DNA from: Amaurobius ferox
Lineage: Eukaryota > Arthropoda > Arachnida > Araneae > Amaurobiidae
Assembly: GCA_951213105.1 (NCBI GenBank)
Contig: OX578142.1
Span: forward strand, 122,726,731 to 122,790,730
DNA length: 64,000 bases
Reading direction: 5' to 3'
The position numbers and the translations under genes were made by a program. Shown one piece after another: positions 45,566-57,599 of this stretch. The notes beneath the pieces were generated by a model. It was not told where the DNA came from, did not search any database, and saw nothing but the letters and a program-made list of their open reading frames with translations. Every line of letters begins with the position of its first letter. Position 1 is the stretch's first letter.

Positions 45566-46561
45566 AATATTTATGAAACGACAGCTTTTATGAAAGGATT
45601 TCTCTTGATATTCCTATATTTACAATTCCACATATAGATATTTTTTGATCAATATCCCGATGCTAAAATAAAGTTAATTTCTATTTCAATTGATGGCAAA
45701 TTTTAGTAGCTTACCTTGTTATTTCTAGCTAACTATTTAAATGAAGCACCACTAATAAATAATTTTTCTAACCGCAACCAGACGAATAATTTGTGCATAC
45801 ATACTCAAAGTATACATTTAAATGCTATAAGTAAAAATTCCCTGTCTGTAAAACATTTTATTTTCATGTCCCATTGAAAGCGATGCATCTAGCAAGTTTC
45901 TGAAATACTGCTTCAGTTTAAAAATGAGACAGAGACACAGCACAGCAAGCTGAAAGGAAAATTACTAGATTTGCAATTGCTAATTTGTTGGCAGCCAGCT
46001 ACCGAAAATAGATCTAAATAATAAAAGCGTAAGGGTTCAGATATCAGTGGTACAAGGAGCTCCATGACATATTTCTCTGGCTTTGAATGCGGAGCACGTA
46101 GATTCCGCCTGTCACAGGTTCAGCCAGGCAAACTTTTTTTTTTTAGCCGCGATATCCACTTCTGACATAAATACGAGACAAGCTATTCCACCTAAATAGG
46201 GTTTTACACTCTCGATTTTATCGTGTTCGAGGTACACGAATCTGAAGAATGTCTACATACTTTTTATGTACACATGAACTAGCAGACATAGTTTTTGTAT
46301 GATTATTCAGTCAGATGCATGCATTTATTTTGTACTAAATACACATTCTTTCTTATATACAGGGTGCCCAGGAAAGTTCTTAAGTACCATAATAACTTTG
46401 TAAGGAAAGTGTACACGTTAGGTCTGTAAAGTGCCAGATCGAATAAAAGGAATGTAATCGCCTTCAGTGGAATATTTACAAGTTAGCAATATCGACCCGG
46501 CAACAAAGCGAGACAGACGAAGAAAACCAATTACAAAGTTGTAGAGCATTGTATAAGTAGA
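45566..46561. other. No confirmed gene
   Basis: A possible DNA-transposon end begins CAGGGTGCCCAGGAAAGT near 46361 after TATA, but no matching second end was found. The rest is AT-rich. Confidence 0.35.
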
Positions 46562-46720
46562 AATCTATATAAGTAAAATTGAAAATCTGTGTGTGTGTGT
46601 GTGTGCGCGCGCGCGCTTGTCTCACCATAACGGGAGAACCGCTGCTCCAAATTTTATAAAATTCTGTGGGTAGCCTTGGAATAGTCCGATTTAAAATTTA
46701 GTCCATGTTTCCAGCTGATA
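46562..46720 (-). repeat. Repeat sharing the right end of the 57600-58035 element
   Basis: The complement runs from GTGGGTAG-like and CGGGAGAA-like blocks to a terminal ATATAGATTT, matching the end of 57600-58035. A (TG)n(CG)n microsatellite lies inside at 46587-46616. Confidence 0.6.
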
Positions 46721-48449
46721 GGACTATATTTAAAGCCGACACTAAATATCTCTCTCTAAATCCAACAATTTTTCGTAGCGCCGTTGAGTACGTACGTCTC
46801 AATGGCATTTTTATACACAACTTGTAGTACCAAAGCAGAAAATTCAGTACGAATTGCCCGTCAGTGACAAAACCGGTCATTTAAAATACTTCACTATGCG
46901 TCGTTCTCATGCGCGTTGCATGAGCCCTATAACATCTTTGATATTGGCAGTTTGATAATTTGCATAACTCTTAAAACGACATTTGCATACAGAGTGTTGC
47001 GGCTGTAACCCAATTCTTTTATGAGTCATATAACTTTTTACAACAGAGTGTGTACACACACACACATATATATATATATAATCAGTGGCGTAGCGTCCAT
47101 TGAGGCTAAAAAGCTGAGTCTTCCCTGTTTAAAATCTAGTTTAAAGAATTACTTAAACATACTTTTATTTATTATAATTTTTTGCGAATATATATGTATT
47201 ATTTAGAAAATTGTTACCTTTTACTTGCTTAAAGTAACACATTTCAAAGTATTTTCCAATTAAATCGCATATTTTAATGTTTTAGAAAATGAAATCATCC
47301 AGCCATCGTGGTTTATAAGGAAAAGCATGCTATTAAAACCACCCAATTGTTAAACTCCGCGCTAGCTGATTAACTAACATGAAGGCTAGCTTACAGAAAT
47401 ATGTGGCTATTACTTCTCCCATTTTCAACCTTTTGTAAACAAACAATAATCGGATGTGGGACGTGACGTTTCATCAATGATGGATAGGGGATGGTGGGTA
47501 GTTTGAAAGAACCTCCATTTTGGGTCAAACGTGATTCAATTAATTAATATTCGCAGAAAATAATCAGTATTTGTAATACTAAAGAATTTGAGTAATTTTT
47601 CACGAATAACCTAGCATTTACCTAACTTCAAACAATATCAAGAAGAAGAATTATACTAATAATGACTACTATTAAACTTAAGTAGTTTGTAAAGTAGACT
47701 TTGTTCTTTATATCGGCATCAATATGGCGAAACATCCGTTTGCTTATTTGGGAGGTTTAGAAAGAATAAATCTGATTTCCCTTTAAAAATCCCATGTTAC
47801 ACGAGAATCTCAGTTCAGATAAAAGTGGTTGATATTTTTTTAGCGAAATCTTGGCATATTGTAATTATATGATATTTTGAAGTTTTCATAAATATTTGTA
47901 AATAATTAGTATACAATATTGTTTAAGGACAATGTTGACTACAGGGATTTTCAACTAAGCTTATGTTCCAGATTTCAGACCAATTTTCAATGCACTCTTT
48001 TATACATGGAAGTCCGTAGAACATTTTCCGGAAGGCGGGGAAAGGGGGGGGGGGTAAACTCAAGAATAAAATGTCCAATATATATATTGATAATATCCAA
48101 TATAGTCCAATATATATATTGATAATGCCCAATATTGATAATGAATTATAAATGTCCAATATATATATATTGATGCTTTGAATATCCAATGGAGATGATG
48201 TCCTCTCCTATGAGCGACCATGACTTCATATTTAATAAAGTGGTTGTAAAAGTTCAACTAATTTAGAAATAGGAAACATTTAAAATGTTATATTTTGGAT
48301 GCATTTATCTTACATGGGTAACATATTTTGAAATATCGTGCATTTTATTTACTCTTAGCGTTTTTATGTTAAATTATTTCATTTTACTCACCAAGGAAAT
48401 AAAACTTATTGAAAGTGCGAATTTCAATATAAACTTCACTTAAGTAAGT
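46721..48449. other. No confirmed gene
   Basis: Small features only: a CA/TA microsatellite near 47050-47081, followed by CAGTGGCGTAGCG, which looks like a transposon terminus without a partner. An irregular TCCAATATATATATTGATAA repeat lies at 48072-48175 and a G-run at 48044-48053. Confidence 0.4.
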
Positions 48450-48645
48450 AATGGTTGTAAAACAGTTGTAAGATATGGTAGTATAGTAGTATAGTATTTT
48501 CAAAAGTGTTTAAATTAATAAAAAAAAATATATCAAAGCATTTGGGATTAAGAAAAAAAAAAGAATTTTTCCTAGAGAAAGGATACGGGGCCTATGCTTT
48601 TAAAATTATCTTAAAATGTTGTCGACATTTGATACGTCGCTTATA

Positions 48646-49782
48646 CACTGAAGAGCCAAAACATTATGACCACCTACCTAATATCGTGTTGCTCTACCTT
48701 TGGCACGCAAAGAAGCTGCAACCCTCCGTGTTCCGAGGCGGTGGTGTTTGAGCTGCGAGCTGCCGTTCCACGACATCACAAACGTGCTCTATGGGATTAA
48801 GGTTCGGCAAGTTAGGCGGGCAGGACATTAACTGAAATTCATCCGCATGCTCCTCGAATCTGTGTAGCACAATTCCGGCATTGTGACAGGGAGCGTTTTC
48901 CTCTTGGAAAACTCCATTCTCGTTGGGAAAGACTGAAGCCATGCAAGGGTGCAACTGGTCAACAAAGATGTTGAGATAGTCCACAGCTTTCATGGTGTGT
49001 TCCACCAGAAACAACGATCCCAGAAACGTCCATGAGAATGCCCCCTAAATCATAATACCACCACCTTCGGCCTGTTTATGATCTGCGGTACATGTGTCGA
49101 GGAACTGTTCATCTGGAAGACGCCGTAGTCTGAAGCGACCATCGACGTGATGAATCAGATATTATGATTCATCCGACTAGGCAACTCTGTTCCATGGTGC
49201 AGTCACGATGTTCCCATGGTCCACTGGAGGCGCAAATGGCGATGACGTCAGGTTAACAGAGGCACATGAGAAGGGAGTCTGCTACGGAGTCCCATATCCA
49301 CCAGAGTCGGCTGAACTGTGCGCTCCGAAACGCTTCTACTGGGACCTGCATCGTACTCGGCTGTCAGTTGAGCCACTAGCTGTCATCGGTTTTGCTTCAT
49401 CAAGCAGGACATCCTCTGACGTGACGTTCAGTTTCGTTGATGAAGCGTGGACGTTCAACACCTTACCGTCTACTACTGGTTTCGCCGTCGTTTATCCACT
49501 TTGCATAGCTCCTAACTATGACAACTCGTGAACACCCGATGAGCCGTGCAGTTTCGGAAATACTCGTTACAAGCCGTCTGGCCATCCCGATCTTCCCTCG
49601 ACCAAACTGGCTTTTATAAGCACCCTTATCCATCACACACACACACACACGGAAGAGATAGAATCATGCCTCAGAATCACCGACAGCAGTTAAATACAAT
49701 TCCCCTCTGATCACGTGCCCTCATACAGGCAAGCCCATTCGCACATGGCGGGGGGTGGTCATAATGATTTGGTTCTCCAGTG
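48646..49782 (-). mobile_element. Tc1-like DNA transposon inserted in the satellite
   Basis: Terminal inverted repeats of 29 bp (48646-48674 and 49754-49782) share CACTG and CATTATGACCACC and differ at few positions. TA flanks both sides (48644-48645 and 49783-49784). The satellite continues on both sides. At 1137 bp it is slightly short, so an internal deletion is likely. Confidence 0.92.
48694..49650 (-). pseudogene. Tc1-like transposase, degenerate
   Basis: Minus strand. Reading 5' to 3', recognisable blocks are RVAxSDES (first catalytic Asp; a stop precedes the Ser), RFRLRRLPDEQ, EGGGIMI followed by a stop, GAFSWTFLGSLFLVEHTMKAVD, and VFPNENGVFQEENAPCHNAG. In relatives the last block reads QQDNAPCH, so the second catalytic Asp is replaced by Glu. 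PPNLPNLNPIEHVCDVVERQ follows and keeps the third acidic residue. I count 36 residues between the two. The last 107 codons (49014-48694) are open. The N-terminal part is poorly preserved. Confidence 0.88.
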
Positions 49783-51020
49783 TATATATCATTAAGAAGT
49801 ATCATAAAATAATGTTGAAGGTATGATATTCGCATATCTCTAAAATCGTTTAAATAAACGAAAGCAATTATAAAAGCATTTGGACAGTGTTTGGGGAAGC
49901 CAAATCAAAAAGGAATTTTTTAAAGGAAGGGATACGTTGCTTATACCTTTAAAATTATCCGAAAATGTTGTTGAAAAAAAGGCATTTTTGAAATTTTGTG
50001 TAGTGTAGTATCTTTAGAAGCGTTTACATAATGTATGAACAAAGTATTTTAACTGTGGTTTGCGGAAGTTGAAGGATAAAAGGCTTTTCTCCCGAGAAAG
50101 AGTGTGTTGGCTACATATACAATTTAAAATTATTATAAAATAACTTTAAAATAAAAGTATCTGTAAAATTTGTATTTCGGTATCTGTGAAAGCATTTAAA
50201 TAATGTAAAAACATTATCAAAGTATTTGGATGGTGTTAGCGGATGTCCAATGACGAATGGCATTTTTATAGAAAAGGAATACGTGGCCTGTGTATTATTA
50301 AGAAATATCATAAAATAATATTGCAAGGAGGACCCTTTGTAATAATGTGTAGTATAATATCTCAAACATCATTAAAATAAGAAGAAATTATGAAGTATTT
50401 GCACCATATTTATGGAAGTCCAATACTAAATGACATTTTTCTAAAAGATTCATAAAATACTCTTGAAAAGAAGGAATTTCGAATAGTTTATCATTTTATA
50501 CAAACTTTAAAGAAATCAAAAGTTATCTGAGAGTATGGACGGTGTTTGCTCGAGTCTAATGACAACAGGTATTTTTCTAGAAAACTAAATTATGTGTCAT
50601 TTAAAATAATCGTAAAATAAATTTGGAAAAGAAATTTCCGAGATTTTATAGTATAGTATCCTCAAAAGTATTTAAATGAACTAAAATATGATAAGATTGT
50701 TTGTACAATATTTGCGGAAGTCTAAAGCTTAAAGCAGTTTTCTAAAAGAAGAAATACGTTGCCTATATATTATAAAAAATTACCATAGAATACTGTTAAA
50801 AGAAATACATTCGTAAGATATTGTGCAGTATAGTGTCTCTGAAATCATATAGAAAGTAAGAAAACATTATCAAAGCATTTAGATAGAGTTTGTGAAATTT
50901 AAATAATAAAAGGCAATTTTTTAAAGAAGAAATACCTCACATATGAGTCATATTAGAATGTTAAAAAAATGATTAGGATTTTGCTGTACATTATCTCTAA
51001 AACCATTTAAATAGTGTAAG

Positions 51021-51260
51021 GCCGATCCGGTGGTCGAGCGGTCAGGGGCATGCGTTTCCGTCTGATCGCTGGATTACCGGGTTGCGGGTTCGAATCCCGA
51101 CAGCGAGCATGGATGTTGTCATGTCGAGGTCAAGTCAGACTTCCGCCCTTTGGGGAGCCTCTCTAAATGTGAAGCTGCAAATCTCCTCCTCTTCGCCATG
51201 GGATACCCTGGGGGTCTTGTGGCGCTCCTTCACCACGTGGGAATTAGTAACGAACGAACG
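51021..51260 (+). mobile_element. tRNA-derived SINE with 12-bp target-site duplication
   Basis: The head (about 51021-51110) holds box A (TGGTCGAGCGG) and box B (GGTTCGAATCC) and, like the SINE at 705, is followed by GCATGGATGTTGT. The tail is (CGAA)n. The sequence AAATAGTGTAAG occurs on both sides (51009-51020 and 51261-51272). The insertion lies in the satellite array. Confidence 0.9.
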
Positions 51261-52169
51261 AAATAGTGTAAGAAAAGAAAATATTAAAGGTCTTGCGGAA
51301 GTTGAATGATAAAACCATTCTTCTAGAGAAGTAATCAGTTGTTTATAAATCAATTAAAATTATCATAAAATAATGTGTATGGTGTATCATAAAAGGTACG
51401 TGCAAGATTTTGTAGTATAGCATCTCCGAAATATTTTAAAAAGAGTAAGAAAAATATTGTCAAAATATTTAGCTGATGCTTTCTGAATTCAAAGTTAAAA
51501 GTCATTTGTGTGGCAAAGGAATATGCGTCTTATATAAAATTATTATCAGATTATAATGATTACAAAATTGTTATAAAGTTGAAAGTACAGATTTGTAGCA
51601 CTTTGTTATATAATATGTATTTCTAAAAGCATTTATATAAAGCATGAAGAAATTATCAAAATATTTGAATGATGTTTGCGGGATTTAAATGATAAATGGC
51701 ATTTTTCTAGAAAGGATAAAAGTCGCTTATACTTTAAAATTTTCATTAAAAATAAATGGAAATGAAGACATGTGTAAGATTGTGTAGTATAACATCTCTG
51801 AAAGCATTTAATAAAATAAGAGAAAATATTAATGTATTTGAACGGTGTTTGCCAGAGTCACATGACAAACGATATTTTTCTAGATAAAGAATACGGTGTT
51901 ATTACGCTATTTAAAAATATCGTAAAATAAAGTTGAAATAAAAACATTTTGAAAATTTAGTACATTAGTTCTAAAAGTATTTATACGATCTAAAAATTAT
52001 CAAATTATTTAGATGGGGTTTACGGAAGTCATATGATAAACGGTATTTGTTTAGAAAAGAAATACGTCACTTACATATTTTTTTAAATTTTCATAAAAGT
52101 TATATTGAAAGGAAGACATGTATAATATTACGCACTATAGTATCTCTGAAAGCATTTATATAAAGTAAG

Positions 52170-52385
52170 AAAACAATACCTGTGTCTGCAGTATGGGTAC
52201 GTTAAGTCAGTAGGTACGAAAGTCTTTCCGAGAGGTGATGGGCAGGGGAAGGATGGTATAGTCCCTGTGGCTGCCACCCTTACTGGGTTCGATCTAAATT
52301 GGGTGTCTATAAAACGAAGTCGGACTGCTACTGTGTGTGCTGCCGGGTTGTATAACCAATGGCAGATCTGCCTCTTATCTTTATG
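52170..52385 (+). mobile_element. SINE body with a different 3' tail
   Basis: The part from about 52205 to 52310 matches the body of the SINE at 20981 (TCTTTCCGAGAGGT, GGGGAAGGATGGTA, GGGTTCGATCTAAATTGGGT). From there on the 3' sequence is unrelated. The tRNA head is not recognisable and no target duplication was found. Confidence 0.65.
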
Positions 52386-52620
52386 AGTAAAAATAAATCA
52401 AGGTATTTAAACGTTGTCTAATGATATATTACCTTTTTCTATAGAAGAAATATGTTATTTATATATTATGTAAATATATCATAAAATATTGCTAAAAGAA
52501 AATAGTAAATACAGTTTATTAGTACAGTATTTTCAATAGCATTAAAATAAAGTAAGAAAATAATTTTGAATGTATTTATATGGTTTGTGAGGTCTAAATA
52601 ACCTTTCAATTATTATTTCC

Positions 52621-53689
52621 TCCAGTTTTCATTAAAATTTATGTTATTTGTTTTATTTATTCCAACGATCCCAACTTGTTTAGTATTAGACGATTCACCG
52701 GCCTATCAGCATTTTGTGCTTTCCTACTTTTGGAGTAGGATAAGTTTCAGAACGGAAGAGAGTTCTAGAGGTGTAATTGCAGTGAGTTCTAAGGGTGTTG
52801 TTTTCACGAGAGGTCGTATCTGGTACGTGGAAACCACACGTCCAGTAAGGACGCTAAGGAGGCCGGTCTCGTAAAGGGAAGTAAATTAAAATGCATTTTA
52901 TAAGAAACTAAAATGAAGAGACAAATTTTAAAACAAAAAGAAATAAACATTTATTTTGCGTTATCCATTATTAACATTTGATCAAGTCAACAACTCCACA
53001 ATGATTGTTTAATAATTCCAGAACTCATAACAACCCATTTAATTTTACAATTATGCATTTATATCCGGAAAACCATTATTAGTAACACCTCGTGCCATTC
53101 TACTTTACCTATAGGATAAAATGTCCCACTTACAATATTTAATTCATATACTGAAAATCTCTTTTATCACATTTTGCCTTACGTGTGAAATACATTTCAC
53201 ACATGCATCATTAAATTCAACCAAGCTTTTAATACTCCTAACGCTAACCTCGTTTAACAGAGAGAGTACTTAACAATAGGCCTTCATGCAAGATACATGT
53301 AAGGAAATAGCCTACCTCGGCCATTACTGTCGACCCGGGCTTGTCGGTGGCTCGTAGCGGCTTTCTCCTATGGGCTCCGTGTCTACGATTGTCGCGCTTG
53401 CGACCTCCTTTCACCACAGCTCAAATTCAACTCCCCGTTCGATTTTCAAAATTTTAAAGTTTTTAGTTTCTCTCCGTCTCTCCCATCTCTCTTAGGCCCC
53501 CAGTCTGTCATTGGTTCAGTAAATATATAAACTCCGTCTTCCGGCTGTCTTACTGGCCAAAGCCCCCCTTGAAATATCAGATCTTTGAGTTTTTGTCTTT
53601 TAGGTGCAGAAAGTTCTCACGGACATTTTCCCATGTCAATGCGAAAATTAATTGACCTCTCGGGTCAGGAAGTTCAACCCCTTCCGTTT
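52621..53689. other. Non-coding DNA, possible LTR retrotransposon leader or LTR
   Basis: Composition is more balanced than the flanks between about 53330 and 53640. No matching second LTR was found. A possible host or element promoter is not excluded. Confidence 0.3.
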
Positions 53690-53733
53690 ACTTACACCTT
53701 TCTGGTAGGTCGGACGGTATGGGTTTCAACAAC
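53690..53733 (+). mobile_element. 44-bp SINE tail insertion with 14-bp target-site duplication
   Basis: Only the last 44 bases of the SINE (CTGGTAGGTCGGACGGTATG plus the CAACAAC tail) are present. AACCCCTTCCGTTT lies at 53676-53689 and again at 53734-53747, so this is a complete but extremely 5'-truncated retrotransposition event, and not a decayed copy. Confidence 0.88.
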
Positions 53734-53747
53734 AACCCCTTCCGTTT

Positions 53748-54472
53748 GTCATAGCACCTAATGCTGACATGAATATGAGAAGCCCCCTCTTTCTTTCTCG
53801 AACTACGTCCGGTCCAGCTGCGTTAAAGGGAGCGTTATACATATTGTCTCGCTGTAAGAGGGACCATCTTCTTAGGTCTTGTTCCACCTTTCAAAACAGC
53901 AATGTTACATTGGGATTGCAAATCACAATATAACAGTATCGTGTAGGTCGTATCGAGGTGAAAGAAAGCTGGGTTGGATTAAGTGTTTTTGTCTGGCGTG
54001 AGTTCGTTCATGGCTTTGAGTGTATTGTCATGAAAGATGCCAATGGTAAACATAATATTTTTAGGATCATATCCCTTTAAGAGTGAGCACCAGACTAGTT
54101 AGTGTAGTACCATGTATATAGTGTAATTTAGTCTAGACGTGCACAATAAGATTTATTGTCTAGATCTGCCATTGCTTTATACAGTCAGATGCTGTAATTA
54201 GGTGAAGTTCATAATAAAGATTAGTTTGATTCAATCCATTGCATTTCTGTGTTATTGCCCTTGGAGAAAGGTCAAAATCTCAAAGTTTGAGTTAAGTCAC
54301 TATTAGCAGATCCAACTAAAAAGTATTTAGAAATTATTTAAAAGTAGTAGATTAGTGTAGTAAGAACATATATGTTCAAAAATAATTTTACAATGTCGCC
54401 CGAACATAAGAAAAATCAATAACATGGGAAAATTGTATTTAAAAAAAGTTTGGTTTAAAAGAAATTCGAAAA
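53748..54472. other. Putative 3' part of an LTR and leader of a retrotransposon
   Basis: The sequence ahead of the gag remnant contains a polyadenylation-type AATAAAGATTAG (near 54214) followed by T-rich and TGTGTT segments. These are consistent with an R-U5 region, with the leader TTAGCAGATCCAACTAAAAA after it. No primer-binding site could be confirmed. Confidence 0.35.
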
Positions 54473-55073
54473 ATGGAAAGTATTGTGGAGCAATTGATCG
54501 CAGGGCTAGCGATGTTAATGAAGCCAACTTGTACGTTTGACGGAAGTGGATCAGTCAAAAAGTATCTACATGAAATGGAATTTTTTTTTCTAACAGGAAC
54601 GAGAAGTGAGGTGCATAAAGTATCTGTAATTCAATCGACGCTAAAAGGAAAGGCAAAGTACTGGTGGGAGGTACTCGGATACGAAATTTGCAAAACGTGG
54701 GCCGAATTCAAAGTACAAATACAAAATGCTTTTTCCTTAAGTAAGGAACAAAGCGGAGTTAGAAGCTGGATTTTATGGTGTAAAGCAACAACCTAGAGAG
54801 TCAATGTGCAAATTTGTGTTAAGAAAATTAGAAGTATGAAACAAATTAGAATTAGAAATAAGGGAGCCCGAATGAATATGCTAATTTGAATGGCTAAACA
54901 CAGAAATTCAAGATTTTGTCTTTGATAAAGTACCGAAAACGGTCACAGAGTTCCTTCAATTGGCTTTAAAATCCGTTGAACTGCATCTAGTACATCAAAA
55001 TGAAGAATTGGGATATAACACAAAGGAGTGGAAAAGAAATTGGAGACCCTTATACAAACGGTCGGATTGGTAG
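54473..55073 (+). pseudogene. Gypsy-like retrotransposon gag, broken
   Basis: The first frame (107 codons from ATG 54473) contains the pattern of the Retrotrans_gag domain: MKPTCTFDGSGSVKKYLHEM, LKGKAKYWWEVLGYE and TWAEFKVQIQNAFS. These are typical of the capsid region of Ty3/gypsy elements. Near 54745 a +1 frameshift moves the family sequence into another frame. That frame continues through to about 55073 with several in-frame stops. The protein would form the particle shell. No protease, reverse transcriptase or integrase follows, so the copy is incomplete. Confidence 0.8.
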
Positions 55074-56424
55074 AACAGATACAAATCTCGACAAGGTGTA
55101 GATCCTTGTAAAGCACAAATATTCCGAAAAGTGAGCAAAAGCAGCCGGGAACGAAACACAAATCGGGAAACAGCTGATAATGTGCCAGTGAATTGGATAA
55201 GAGCGGAAAAGATAGATTGGTCGATTCGGAGGAGAAAAATACCCGAATCAACGGGACATTTACCTACATCCAAGACGGGGTGTAGAAAAAACTAAAGAAG
55301 AGGGAATTCATATGTATAAAGGATGAAAGATGTTAGCAAAGAAAAGTAGTGATATAAAGTTTCAGCCTCAGAAATACAAAGCAGTTTGCTACAGAAGTAA
55401 GATAAGAAGCAAGAATCCAAATCCGGACACTGGAAAAGGTTTGAAACTGGAATTAGGAAGTACAGGAAAAAGGAAACTAAGCCAATTATTGGAAGAGAAC
55501 GTTGGCTCTGTATATGAATGTGAGTCTAAAAGAAACAGAGAGGAAGAGAAGCCATCACAGCCCATATAAGCAGTGAATGGAAAAGATAGTAATATGTATA
55601 TAATAGAAAAAGTGGAGTAACAGTCTGTTGAGAAGTTACGAGTTCCTCAACTAGATGATGCAGACAAAAAGTACATTGAAAGAAGGAACAATAATCGACT
55701 AATTCAATTGAAAGAAAATTAGACAGGAACGATCGGAAAAGAAGCTACAATCGCAGAAAGTAGGAGAGTGGACACAAATAGTTGAAACAGATATAATTGA
55801 AGAGATAATTTAAAAACTGAAGTTAAACCGGTTAAAAATGAAAAGTTAGAAGTGTAATTAGATAAGCGTGTTAGTTAGAAGTGTATTAGTTAGAAGTGTA
55901 GTTAGAAGTGTTGTAAGTTAAAAGGTAAATTGGAGATTCAACAAACAGTTGAAGAGAAGTTGGAGCAGTTGAATACAAGTACGGAAAAGGCTCAACAAGA
56001 TGAACCGGAAAAGAAATTCAACAATGAACACAAGTTGAAAAAAAAGGCCAGTGACTAAAAATATCACACCACCACCGCAAAGTGAATCAATCCGAGTTCA
56101 GTGGAAGGAGAGGACAAAAGGGAATCAACAGCGATCAAGAGAAGGGACAGACAGGAGGATACCGAGACAGAACCAAGTTCAAACAGAACTGTGATGGAGG
56201 TCAGATTGAAAGCTTCAACGATCACTGGAGCAACCATGGAAGAACAAACAGGTCCCCAGGTAGACGAAAATAAAGGATTCAGAGACCCAGACTAGCTGAC
56301 ATGGAAGGACAAGCAAGAAAGTTAAATTAAGTAACAAGTTTTAAAAATAAAAATTTAATTGTAATCTGATGTGATAATTGAAAAATGTATAAAATGTAGT
56401 TTTTAAAGAATATTTGCTACTAGC
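55074..56424 (+). pseudogene. Lysine/arginine-rich continuation of the retrotransposon remnant
   Basis: A 79-codon frame at 55330-55569 shows VCYRSKIRSKNPNPD, which could be a mutated CCHC zinc knuckle (only one Cys left), followed by a charged tail. Overlapping frames at 56082-56295 are rich in G, R, E and K. Purine-rich, repetitive sequence (GTTAGAAGTGTA, near 55870-55910) fills the rest. Pol motifs are absent. The assignment rests on position after gag and composition. Confidence 0.4.
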
Positions 56425-57180
56425 AGCATACCCGTACTTCTTACGGAGTATATAATATAAAGAAACTTATAATTCACAATCATGTGCAAATTATGTTAAA
56501 ATATTAAGTTTATTGCTCCAAAAGAGAAGTTTAAGCATATCTGTTCTCACCATGCAAAATTATCTTCACGGGCAGATCTGAAGAATGAAACATCCTGACC
56601 CATTTTGGAAACAAATATACAAAAATATGAAATTGAATCAATATATACAAAATAAAAGCGCCAAAATTGTATGGGACTCGTACTACTTACATACTCGAAT
56701 ATTAGAAGATATAATATGTATTAGTAGATTACATGTATAAATTGAAAATATCAATAAGCCCGTAATTATTTCCAATATATGCCAGAATGGAAGCTCTAAA
56801 ATTGTATAGGAATATATATATATATCCCCGTACTATTTATATTGTCGCAGATTAGAAAATATGCCTGTGTGTTAATAGAAGATTACCGGTATTACAATAT
56901 GAGTCTCAAAAATCTTTGCCAAAATAAAACAGATGACGTAATAAATTGAAAATATCAATAATCTCCGTATCTGATCCCGTTTGTATATACTAAATAAAAA
57001 CACTAAAATTGTATTAGAAGATATACCTGTTCTACTCTTTTTCTTTTTCAACAATAGGCTAAATGAATTTATTGGGTAAATACAATATATGAGTTTATTA
57101 GCTAAACACAATATATAAGCTTGAAAACTCTTTGCCAAAATAAATGAAAGTGATGTACGCAGTCCTCAATTAATATAATT
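56425..57180 (+). repeat. Family E repeat, copy 2, with internal duplication
   Basis: Aligned with 37758-38282. It holds repeated blocks of the kind ATATGCCTGTGTGTTAATAG and CTTTGCCAAAATAAA (near 56917 and 57128). It appears inserted within the retrotransposon remnant. Confidence 0.65.
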
Positions 57181-57599
57181 AAACGCAAAATCAAACCGTC
57201 CATTTACAAAATATATTTTTACATCCATTTATTTATTATTAAAATAGAAAAAATAATAATAAATTTTAACAAATTAATTTAATTGCGTTGCTGAGCAAAA
57301 TCATACAAAATAGAATCTTCCTCATCAAATGCGAAATTAAATAATATGTTTGTGAAAAATAAACCATGGAGATAGATTTTTCATCTAAATTCATGTTTCA
57401 AACAATTCATGCTTTCAGATAGTAACTAATTAGCGCAAAAATCCTCCATCAAACTCAGAAATTAAATTTCAATTCAGTTTGACGTTTTAAACAAACGATT
57501 TTCTTCCTTTCCGTTTGGATAAACCACGGAGTTAAAGAGTAGAACTCCTCGGAAAAAGTTTCGTTTTTCATTAATATCTCGACAACCGCTGGTCTTAGA
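57181..57599. other. AT-rich, no gene seen
   Basis: No supported feature. Confidence 0.4.

Larger units (their letters stand above)
48450..52620 (+). repeat. Decayed satellite array, period about 175 bp, with three insertions
   Basis: A landmark of the form GTAGTATAGTATCTCTGAAA recurs near 48477, 50006, 50180, 50350, 50650, 50822, 50985, 51405, 51600, 51782, 51955, 52132 and 52520. After subtracting the inserted Tc1 (48646-49782) and SINEs (51021-51260 and about 52170-52385), the spacing is mostly 160-195 bp. Other conserved blocks in each unit are TTATCAAAGTATTTGGATGG, GCGGAAGTC, GGCATTTTTCTAGAAAAG and AATTATCATAAAATAATGTT. About 14-15 units remain, heavily diverged. The unit length is near a nucleosomal repeat. 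Confidence 0.75.

Noticed and set aside
45011..45637. Frames of 163 and 185 codons on opposite strands.
   Set aside because: Both are created by the 48-bp minisatellite, which has no stops in several frames.
46361..46500. A complete DNA transposon starting CAGGGTGCCCAGGAAAGT.
   Set aside because: No matching inverted end was found within several kilobases.
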